A program made the translations under genes and the position numbers. Positions 47,487 to 57,935 of a stretch of DNA of 64,000 nucleotides are shown here, piece by piece (the stretch's first letter is position 1; every line of letters begins with the position of its first letter). This DNA is from Paralichthys olivaceus (taxonomy: Eukaryota; Chordata; Actinopteri; Pleuronectiformes; Paralichthyidae): NCBI RefSeq assembly GCF_024713975.1, contig NC_091113.1, positions 14,830,501-14,894,500 on the forward strand, written 5' to 3'. The notes under the pieces are model-generated. The model saw only the letters and a list, made by a program, of their open reading frames with translations, ran no database searches and had not been told where the DNA came from.

Positions 47487-50400
47487 ATGAGCGGCCACAA
47501 GTTTCTGTTGTCCAGGCTGAAGCTGTGGACGCCGGGGAGGAGCAGGTGGTTGAGTCCGCTTCATGGTGGTGAGTGAACAGATGTTTCATGTTCAACCTGA
47601 AGCTCCATCAGTTCAGTGCTGCCCATACTGTGCGGACGGAGCACGCACCAAACCCAATGCAAAGTTCAGTCAATTATGATTCGTTTAAGTTGCTTATTGT
47701 CAGAACCTAATACCTCTTCTCGAAGATGATGCGTAACCTTTAACTACGGACTTCACTCGGTAATTCAGTTTACACCAAATGTTCCAAGATGTATGAACTG
47801 TGAGGCAACAACTTAATGCCCGATTCGTCATTCAAACACATTGAACACTACAGAGACCTCATTCAGTATCTATTTATTTAGATGTGGAGGAAGTACTCAA
47901 ACAAGAAGTACAAGTACAAATATGTAGATAATATGTACTCAAGTAACGGTCCATTACATCATTGACTGTGCTTACTGCACTCATTATGGTTGTTATTATT
48001 ATTAGTGATGCTAACGACTATAATTGTTCTATTCACTTTTACTAGAAATAATTGCTGTAAAATAGTTATTATAGATATGTGCAATGTTGTAACAGTATTG
48101 CACATAATGTGATATTGAAATTGCATGGATAGAAATGGTCATTGCACAGTTAAGTAAGATATATATAGATATATATATATATATCTATTTTAAGCGGGGC
48201 TTGACAAGATTTTCATAAACAACGGCCGCAGAAAGAAAAAAAAACCATCTCTTCCGTTGTGGTTGTGTTTCCATTATGTGGCTTTTGTAGATGTGTAGTG
48301 GTCTGCATTTGTGTTCTTGTGTGAGACGTCTTTGTCACCGTTAGAAAGTAATATATTTGTTGATATATGTTGTGGAATAAAAGCACCCAAAAAAAAAAAA
48401 AAAAATAGTAACAGTACAGATACATGGAACATGTACTAAAGTACAGTAACAAAGTAAACATACTTTGTTACATCCTCCACTCATAATAGGCAACTGGACT
48501 TTTTTTTTCTACACATGAAGACATCATGTGGTGTATGACTGAGAAGTTTCACTGATATTAAGAACTTTGTATTAACGTTGGTATCCCAGGTTGAACTGCT
48601 CATGAACTTGCCTAATGACTTATCTTACACTCAAAGAAGACATTTCACTTGCATGTTCAGGCCGTTCAGGATTTCTTTATAATCTACTGCAGGATTTGCT
48701 GTTTGTTTTCATCTGTTTTCTCTCTGTTGATTGTGCAGTTGTAACTAGGGGTGGAACAGCCTCTCTTTACTCCAGCAGCCCAAAGGTGTGTATCGTAGGA
48801 AGTGGTCCAGCAGGTTTCTACACAGCACAGCACTTGATCAAGGTAGGTCCATATTGGGTCATATTGATGCAACCTTTTTATTGCAGTGTAAATCATTAGA
48901 TAGTCATGTACAGTGCATCACTTTCATGTTCATGTTCAGCAGTCTGATTCTGTTGATGTGATTTTTCATAATTCGTTTTTTAAGAAACTGTTCCAATAAG
49001 AAGACTAACTAACACTAACGTAGGACAAACTGTAAAATCAGTAGGTAGCAGATCAAATCTGAACCCACACAAAATAGCTTATTCAAATAAAAGCACTTCC
49101 AACAGTAACTATCATTCAGTCCCATGTTTTACGGTTTAACTGCTCTTTAATACCGTGACTATACCTCCAGCATAGTGTGGCTTTGAGCTAAATTCTAATG
49201 TGAGCATGCTAACATGATCATATTAGCATGTATGTGTGCATGGCAGGTATGATGTTGAAAGTGATACTGCTGATATGTTTACTGAGCTGTAAAATAATTA
49301 TATGACTTTAGTGAAATACACCAGTGCAGGTTTTAAAATTACATTCTTAAAATATTTATTAAAAAAATCAAAACATGGCATTTAACGCCACAGAGTATTT
49401 CAAAACATCTCTGTGGGCATTTAGTTGTGATCCTTAGGGTTTGGAAAAGGGTCTGGCAAATGCATTATGCCAATGAGTGTCCTCATTAAGATAGAAGTAC
49501 AAGAATGTGTTGGTGTTATCTTGTCATGGATCATGGTCCCATCAGAAGTCTTCTTTAATATTTGCAACAACTATCATAAAGATATTTTACATTTGTGTCT
49601 GTTTTTCTCTTGTTTGTCTCCTCAGGCTCGTCAAGATGTTGAGGTGGACATTTATGAGCGTCTGCCCGTCCCCTTCGGCCTGGTCCGGTTCGGAGTGGCC
49701 CCAGATCATCCTGAAGTCAAGGTCTCTATCTCTAATGAGAAGTGATGGATCACAGTCAATTGCCCAATACAGGACTCTGTTTCCACCCAGCTAGATTTCA
49801 GTTATGTGCTGTTTTGTGTGATGCTTTGATAATTACAATATAATCTGTTTGTCTTCTCTGATCGCGAGCTGTGTCTTCCACCTTGTCGGAAAAATTCCTT
49901 CACATGAATAATGCGAAAGCACCAGTGACTCAATCAGGAGAACGTTACCATGGAATGTAGACTTACTGAATGAGACTATGAGATCGCATTTTGGCAGAGT
50001 GTGAGATCACCTGAGGTGATGTGATGTGTGTAATACAATAACTGAAACTGTGGAAATCTTGGCTCGGTAGCTCGGGAAATTCCCACATAAATTTCCGTTA
50101 GACAGGGAGGTGAAAAGAAATGAAAAGTGAACAGGGTGAGGACAGAACAAACACGGAACAAACCGAAAGTTGCTTGACGTTGTAATTAGCCCAACAAAAC
50201 CTTTAATGGCTTTGGTCAGGGTAAAGAGGGAAGTCAAAAAGGTGACTGTTACAAAGGAGACAGATCTTTACATCCAAATCATTCCACACACATGTGTTTG
50301 AAGAAACTATCTTCAAACAAGTAGTAATATTTTTCAAGTGCTAACACTGGTCAACTATTTATTTTACTAAAACCTTTTCTTAAACTCTAACCAAGTATTT

Positions 50401-53400
50401 TTTTTTATGTGACAGTTTAATGGTTTATCATTAAGGGGATACTTAAAATTTAAGGGAGCCCATCAGATCTTGATGAACCAATTATTTCAGTTGAAAATCT
50501 TTACTGATGTACATTGCATGATTTGCTGAGAGCAAAATGATGTAACAACTGTCAATGGAAACCAAAATCAACCCATTGAGGGCCTGATTCAAAGCCATAC
50601 AGAAAATATTAAGTAACAAATTTAAATCACAGGCTAAACAACTTGCATGAATTTCAGAACAGCAACTCATAATTTGACTCGGTAATGTGCATGGCCTCTG
50701 CATGCCTGTATGCACTCCAGACAACGTCTAGGCATGCTCCTGATGATTTGACGATTGTATTCCTGGGAGATCTCCTCCCAGACCTGGATCAGATAACATT
50801 ACGGTTAGTGGCATCAATACCTTTATCATCCAGGAACTGCCGACACACTTTACCCAACAGCAGTCAGGGTACCATTGGCTATGACATGGAGGTCTGTGCG
50901 ACCCTCAAAGGATATGCCTCCCCTGTAATGAAATACCTCTAGTCATCGTTGAACTGAATGAATCGCTGATTCAGTCTTGTTGTTCTACAGGAGCGATAAA
51001 TCCATTTTTAGTCTATTTATTTTAACACATCCGATCTTTATACATCCTCAGAACGTCATCAACACATTCACGCAGACGGCCAATCATTCACGATGTAGCT
51101 TCTATGGTAATGTCAATGTGGGGAAGGATGTGAGTGTGAAGGAGCTGCAGGAAGCCTACCATGCAGTCGTACTGGTAAGAACACAACTATCTGCGCTGTA
51201 ACTCACCTTTAAATAAAATTCATGAGAATCTTTATGCATTGTGTCTGTGTTATTGCAGAGTTATGGGGCAGAGGGGAACAGGAGAATAGGAGTCCCAGGA
51301 GAGGACTTGGCTGGCGTGCACTCTGCCAAAGACTTTGTGGGCTGGTACAACGGGTTGCCTATCTGTCAAGAGGTAGGCATTACAGTGATTGTTTCCCATA
51401 AACCATGTGGATTGTTATAAGACCTTTCAGGGTTTTTTCCTCCTGCGTTTCTTTCCCATCACTCACATCTTTCACTTTCTGTTCAGCTGAGTCCAGACCT
51501 GAGCTGTGAAACAGCTGTCGTTCTGGGTCAAGGTAACGTGGCTCTGGATGTGGCGAGGGTCCTGCTCTCGCCCATTGACATTTTAAAGGTGAGTATAGCA
51601 ATGGATAAAAGCAAAGTAACCACAAAGCATGATCATCAATTTGAAAGACTCATGAAGGATTAATGAAGACAAAAAAGATGGTTTTAATATAGCCATTTTC
51701 AGACATAAGAGAATGTCTGCAGAATTGGGTCCGGACTTACTCCGCAGTTTGCCTTCCACTGTTGAGCAATCAGGTGACAGGTTGTGCAGCCGCAGGATGT
51801 AAAATTTTCGTTGTGATAACGTGTTTTCTTAACAGCAGCCACCCACATCGGCCCTTATCACCAAATCTTTCTTGACATCTTCATGTGTCTTTAACGTTTT
51901 TGACTAGTCTTATTCATCCTGAGATATTTGTTTTTTTTGTGTGTGTTTGTTAAAAATGTAATCAACACTCGCTGACGACCCTCCAGGGGATCCTCTGCTG
52001 TGTTCTCACACCGGCTCGTTCAAGCTTTATACAGCGTTTTTACTAGGGGCTGGTCGAAGAAACTCTGGAGAAAGTCAGGAGACTCTCACTCGGACATTTG
52101 CGCTCACAAACCACCCCTTGTACACACATACCACAGAATGATTCTCTGCAGCTCAGCACATGTCTGATTCGGATTTTTAAGATTTCTGAGAGGGATAAAA
52201 AGCTAAATTCAGGATGAGAGGAAACAGACCAGGTTACAGTAGCATATCACCCACTTTCTTGATGCGTTGATCTTAATCTAAATGCCAGCTGCACAACATG
52301 GGATTGAGATAAAAACCAGGTGGGCATATGAAGGAATACAGAAAAATAAAATTTGGCAGTCACATGATTTAGGATCCAATCCAATAGCTCTGTTTTGTGC
52401 TAGACTTCATTATATTATGAGCTGTTTTGAAACATCTCTCAACAGTTCAGTCACCATTCACTATGACCTCAGTGCTAAAACATAAATCATAAATCAATTA
52501 AAGACCATATTCACATGGCGGACATTTTCCTCTGATAAATGTTTTACTGCAGTGATCCAGGTTAATAAGTCATCTCAGAAATGATTGGAGTTTCTGAGGG
52601 CGTGTTATTGAAAAGACTGATGGAAAATGTCTATTTATTCTTTATTGCAGAAGACTGACATCACCCAGCCTGCTCTGGAGGCTCTGGCAGAGAGCTACAT
52701 CCGCAGGGTGCTGATAATTGGCAGAAGAGGGCCAGTACAAGTCGCTTGCACAATCAAGGTGTGTGAGAAAAAGTGGAGTAAATACCTTTGACCTGTATAG
52801 AGAAGAAAAACAACTCCAACTGCCATTAACCAGCACTTTGTTTTAGAAATGCAACATGCCTTTCACAGTAACCAGAATGAGATCAGTGCCAAGTCACATG
52901 TATGACAGTCACATCTCCCAGAACTCTGCTTAAGTAGTTTTTGCTTAATCCTGCTCACAATCAGACAGAGGTGGAAACATAACCCCCTTTGCAGTGGTAA
53001 AAAGCCAGAACAGTCCTTTAAACAACACTGTGACATTTTCTAACCCTACCTTCAATGTTTTATTTTCTTCATCTTGTTATGTTCTCCTGGTCCGCAGGAG
53101 TTTAGAGAAATGGTGAACCTGCCAGGCACCAGACCTGAGATGGTGGTGGCTGATTTCGAGGGCGTCCCAGAGGCTCTTAAAGGTCTGAAATAATATTTTA
53201 TCATAATACTTTTCCTCTTCAGGTGGTGGTTGCCTCATCCACCTGGTCCTAACAAAGCCTAAGAATTTGAGTATATCACATTTTAAGTCAATTTCATTCT
53301 TTTTCCTTTTTTTTTTTCTTACCCCACAAGCAGTAAAAACACATGAAATTACTACATGTGCTGAAAGTAGGTGTTCACAAGACATTAGTGTTCAAGACTG

Positions 53401-56400
53401 TCCAATGTGGTTAACAGACTGTTGAATGTTCTCTTGTTGAAAATGTTTCCTGTTGGAGTAAGATGCTGCAGCTCTGTCCTCGTGCCCTTTTTGTTTTTTC
53501 CTCATCCTTATCGGAGAAACGACATTGAGCTGAGTGATGTTTACAGCGATAACATCCTCCTCGTCTCTGTTCATGGTTAAATGAGAACCTTGATCTACAG
53601 TGAGTTAAGGACGATGTTAGAAACTGGTGGTTTGTGTCTTTTATTTTGTTTCCAGATGTTACACACATGAGTGGACGTTTCTAAACACCAGTGAGTCCAA
53701 ACAATTTTCCAAAAAGAAAACAAATCGGCTGATTTTAAAATTAAAAAAATACATTTTACATTAAAAAAAGTTATACAAATTTGGATATATTTGTATTTTG
53801 TTTTTATTTATAGTTATTTATAATAAAGTTTATGGTTAAATAGTAAAATATCACTGCAAAGTTTTTGGAAAATGTATATAGGTCGATATATCAGTATCAG
53901 TAATGTTTTACTTTATTGGCATCAGCCTCCAAAGATCCATACTGATCGGGCTCTAAAACAAACTGGAGTTTTTACAGCAGAGGTGTGGATTCATAGATCT
54001 TGTTTTTCTTGATTGGTAGAATGTCAAAAACAATTCTGGTGCTCTTCAGTCTGAGGATCCAATAGGTTCACGTTCCACCTTGTCAATACTGATCATCTGA
54101 CCACTTGGTGTAAAACAGCTCAAAGACGGCCATTTATACTTTATATAAGAGCGTATACACTGAAACACACAGGCATGTTTTTACTGTTGCTGTGATGTGA
54201 TTTAATAGCCATGAGATATAAAAAGCTTGATAACTTACCACCTTCTTCAGTGCCTCATATTCCTTCAACTTGATGAACAAATAAAATAAGTTTCCCCTGG
54301 GTTTTAGTCAAGACAACTTTGGAGCATTTTATATAATATGTACATATGTAATATGACCCAATAACAGGTCAAATTGGTTCTAAAGCAGCCACTTTGTTTT
54401 TAATAAAATGTTTCTGGTATTTAAATAATAAGTCTAAAAATCAAACAGTGTCTGATTAAGGAAACTTTTCTGTGCAGTCAGACGAAGTACTTTTCTGTCT
54501 AGCAGTAAAAAGATTAAACACACGCCATATTCATGCATTAAAAGCACTTCTGAAGGAATAGGTTCTGAGTATTCAATAATTGAGTCGGATAATCTCTGCT
54601 GCGTCAGATTTGCCGAGGCCCAGGAAGCGTCTGACGGAGCTGATGTTGAAGACGGCCCTGGAGACCCCCGGGGAGAAGGAGCAGGAGAGACGAAGCAAGG
54701 CCTCCCGCACGTGGGGATTTCGATTCTTCCGGAGCCCCGTCGAGGTCCTGGCCGACCCCGAGCACAACAGAACAGCTGGCATCCGACTGGCGGTCAACAG
54801 GCTGGAGGTAAACGGATTCTCTGTGTAGACGTGCATGTGTAGCTGCTACATAAGCTTGGTTCAAGTTGGTTCCCTCTCTGCGACCAGGGTTCAGGTGAAG
54901 GGGCCCGTGCAGTGCTCACTGGAGAAGTGGAGGATGTCAGCTGTGGTCTGGTCATCAGCAGCATCGGCTACAAAAGCCTTCCCATCGATCCATCGGTGCC
55001 GTTTGACTCCCACAAAGCCATCGTCCCGAACACCATGGGCCGCGTTCAACAAACTACAGGTACTGTATTCAATATGTGTATGAACGTGTGTATGTGCACA
55101 TGCGTATCAAACAAGATGAATAGTGAATCCATGTTTCTTTTAGGTTTATATTGTAGTGGCTGGCTGAAAACCGGCCCCACTGGTGTGATAGGCACGACTA
55201 TGAACAACAGTTTTGACACAGCTCGATCGTTACTGGAGGACATGGAGTCAGGAACGCTGGATGTGTCTGCTGCCAAGTCTGGTTCACAAACCATCAGTGC
55301 TCTGCTGGAAGACAGAGGTAATCCACTCGGCACTCACATGTTTGCTGTGCTCTATTATCTGACCTGGGAGTTCAAAGGACGTGGTCACTTCTCTGAGATA
55401 GTTTGAATCACACTGTGTCTTGTCAAACTGCACAATATTTTGTTGTCTCCACCAAGGAGGTTTTGTTTTCTCCCCTGTTTGTTGGTTTGCTGGACTCATG
55501 CCACTCATACCACACACCTGGACACAGCACTGGTCACTGAAGGAACTCTTCCTCACTGCCCTCATCCACAACATCACTAGCCACGCCTATAGGTGCAGTC
55601 TACCCCCAGTGCTGCTTCACATATTCTGGTGATCATAATGCACAGATTCAATGTGCCCCAGGGGTCGGCTTTAGATCCAATTTTGTTATATCTCTTATAC
55701 ATTCTGCCCCTCGGTCACATCATAAACAAGCATGGTGTTTCATTTCATTTTTACGCTGATGATGCGCAGTTGTACCTGCCTGTTAGACCCACAGAGCCTG
55801 GTATACTGAGTTCTTTAAACAACTCTCTTCCTGAGACTTAGAACTGGATGTCCAGGATCTTTCCACAGCTGAACCCAGACAAAACTGAGATCATTTGAAT
55901 TGGAGCTGAGCACATGTCAAAACAAACACTGCCATCTGCAGGTCTGTTAGTGGACCACATCAAATCTGCTGCGAAGAACCTTGGTCTGGTCTGAGTCAGC
56001 GATCTCTTAATTCTATTTTTAAAAATTAATTTATAAAAATATTGTCTTTTAATATTTGCGATTCCTTCATTTTTTATGTGCTCATGATTTAACTTGTTTT
56101 ATTTTGCTGCCCTTGTAAAGCACTTTTTAACTGTAAATGCTCTATAAATAAAGTCATTAGTTATTGTTTGAGCAAGAATGTGGAAAAAACAGATTATCAC
56201 GAAACTAAATGGAAGGATGTGGTATGAGTCAGGGAAGAACATAATATTTTGGTGCAGATCCAGATCAGGGACTTTTTTTAACATTAGGATTGCGAGATAG
56301 CATAGCGTATTACAACATGTGAGATTGGGAATGTTTCCCAGGAAATATTTTATAGATTCAGGGGACTGATATTAATGCGAGCACAATTTAGTGCAGATCT

Positions 56401-57070
56401 ACATAAAAATGCACATCTTGTTAACGTAAATATGTTTTTATAGGGGAACTGTTGGGCCTCATGCAGGCTACTGAGTGCCATTCTAATATCTGATATCTCT
56501 ACACACAGTTGGCAGTTTATTAGGTACACCTAAATAAAACTAATGTAGTCTAACCCTTGGAACTCTGTAATTTATCTGACAGTCTGAAAGCACACACACA
56601 CACAAATTCTCACTTGGTCCTGGAATTTCACGAGATAGCTTATATGGTTTTTTTTAAACAGGGTATATTTGCAAGTCACACTGTCTCCAAAAATAGTTGC
56701 AGCCAAGAGCCCTGTCAAGGTAAATGTGACCTCACAAAACCCTTTTTGGACTTGAATGTATTTTCTTGAGATCATCTAGAGCGAATCCTTAAAAATGTGG
56801 CACAACTGCTCATTTAGACTAATGGATAATTAGATTTACCACAGCAACCATGCAATTACCAAATTGTAGTTTGTCTGATGACTAAAAAAAATACAATCAA
56901 GCCAGATCCTAATGTGATTTTATCTCCTCTTGTTCACAGGAGTGAAACCAGTGACTTTCTCAGCCTGGGAGAAGATCAACAGTGTGGAGAAGAGGAGAGG
57001 TGACGCTGTGGGAAAACCCAGAGAGAAACTACTGACTGTGGAGGAAATGCTGGAGGTGGCTCGAGCATAA
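47487..57070 (+). CDS. fdxr: FDXR, mitochondrial NADPH:adrenodoxin (ferredoxin) reductase
   Basis: Twelve coding exons: 47487-47568, 48739-48842, 49626-49721, 51052-51174, 51259-51372, 51487-51588, 52651-52758, 53098-53182, 54608-54807, 54888-55059, 55144-55317 and 56940-57070. They give 496 residues (human 491). The flavoprotein passes electrons from NADPH to ferredoxins FDX1 and FDX2 for steroid hydroxylation and iron-sulfur cluster synthesis in the mitochondrial matrix. The N terminus is basic and lacks acidic residues, as expected of a presequence. FAD-binding VGSGPAG is at residues 47-53, then [22 protein letters not shown]-binding [11 protein letters not shown] starts near residue 187, followed by GRRGP, and near the C terminus by [12 protein letters not shown]. 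The intron 8 donor (GTCTGA) is weak. Confidence 0.95.
47884..48480. mobile_element. MITE-like element in FDXR intron 1
   Basis: The left end GTGGAGGAAGTA and the right end (other strand) GTGGAGGATGTA form inverted repeats 597 bases apart. Near both ends are 'aagtacaagtac'/'gtactaaagtac' words typical of a widespread fish element. The interior is AT-rich with a poly-A run and no transposase frame. Confidence 0.55.
51690..52130. repeat. dispersed repeat in FDXR intron 6
   Basis: The left part ('tttcagacataagagaatgt', 'ccggacttactccgcagttt') and the right part ('actctggagaaagtcaggag') belong to the family also seen at 13390 and 37360. It may be a near-complete copy, but the boundaries are not certain. 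Confidence 0.4.
52925..52995 (-). repeat. family A MITE fragment
   Basis: 'agtttttgcttaatcctgct' and 'acagaggtggaaacataa' match the inverted copy at 60252-60584. Only about 70 bases remain, in FDXR intron 7. Confidence 0.4.
53876..53955. repeat. 'gatatatcagtatcagtaa' repeat fragment
   Basis: The text around 'ggtcgatatatcagtatcag' resembles the 'atatcggccgatat' element at 60075-60140. It lies in FDXR intron 8. Confidence 0.35.
55446..56478 (+). mobile_element. MITE-like element, family A copy 4, split by a LINE
   Basis: The family start 'ctccaccaaggaggttttgt' is at 55448. It breaks off after the gtttg region near 55497 and resumes near 56163 with 'tgagcaagaatgtgg', continuing through 'cacgaaactaaatggaagga' to the worn end near 56478. 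The interruption holds an L2-type LINE fragment. It is in FDXR intron 11. Confidence 0.55.
55620..56160 (+). mobile_element. L2-type LINE fragment, reverse transcriptase part
   Basis: The translation contains [16 protein letters not shown], then [12 protein letters not shown] with the catalytic YADD box, and after a stop [17 protein letters not shown]. This is the palm region of an L2/CR1-like reverse transcriptase, 5'-truncated. It ends in a typical tail ('aaagcactttttaactgtaa', 'gctctataaataaag'). In-frame stops show it is inactive. Confidence 0.75.
56512..56565 (+). repeat. 'cagtttattaggtacaccta' repeat fragment
   Basis: This phrase, followed by 'aaactaatgtagtctaac', is a frequent piece of a fish DNA-type repeat. 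Only about 50 bases are present. Confidence 0.45.
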
Positions 57071-57392
57071 CAAAGTGTGTCCAGGTAAACACTGGACATA
57101 ACAGCAGGGGACCTTAGTGGGCACAGAAGACAATCAGCATTATGAAGTACTCAACGTGGAATTCATTATGTACAGATGGCACACAATGAAAACAAGCTGG
57201 TACTGTTTTTACCTCGTATTTCATTTTTTTCCTCAAGTCAACTTAAACACTGAAAGACTTCAATTACAATGTACATTGAATGATAATAATTAACTTTTGT
57301 ACTGAGATTTACTGCATGATTAAGAGTGATATCTATGTAGTAGCCAAAAAAACCTTTGCACTTAATCATTGTCATGATTAACTTTTATAGAA

Positions 57393-57398
57393 AATAAA
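57393..57398 (+). terminator. FDXR polyadenylation signal
   Basis: AATAAA lies about 320 bases after the FDXR stop. The convergent neighbour has its own signal at 57802-57807, so the two transcripts need not overlap. Confidence 0.55.
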
Positions 57399-57801
57399 TG
57401 ATATTTTTATTCCCATCTTTGAGTGTCATTGCTCGCTGACTTCCTAAGAAAGTTTGTTGACCGAGGGTTCATTGTAAAGCGATGGTGGTTGAAGAATAGA
57501 AACTAAAATACAATGAATGTCACCAGCAATACACTTAAGAGCAGAATGGTGACATCAGGGTTTAAGAATGGAGGCATAGACTAGAAAGTCCAAAGGGAAA
57601 CTTCCATAGTGTCAGTTGCATTTCTTTAAAAGAAATCAAATACAAACAGATCAAACGTGATGTCCAGACAAATTGGAATGGATTTTTGAATGTGTTTGCC
57701 ATTTCAAGTAATTTTCCCCCAAGTAAGCATCTTTGTCACTTAACCTGTTGATTTATGAAGCTGCTCAGTGAAAGAAATATGAAACAAACAGTTTTAAGGG
57801 T

Positions 57802-57807
57802 TTTATT
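57802..57807 (-). terminator. polyadenylation signal of the VNTR gene
   Basis: AATAAA on the minus strand lies about 130 bases after the stop at 57936. The 400 bases between this and the FDXR signal show nothing else. Confidence 0.6.
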
Positions 57808-57935
57808 CAAAGTGGAGACAGAAACATCTTATTCCACTCTTCTGCCACCATCAGCAGAAAAGGGCCATCAGATACACAATGAGCTTTTGCATTGTTACTA
57901 AAACCAGTTCTCCGCTTTTAATAATTAACTCTTCG

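Noticed and set aside
55593-55841. Reverse transcriptase frame, considered as a host gene or an intact element
   Set aside because: It is a 5'-truncated L2-type LINE fragment with in-frame stops, lying in an FDXR intron.
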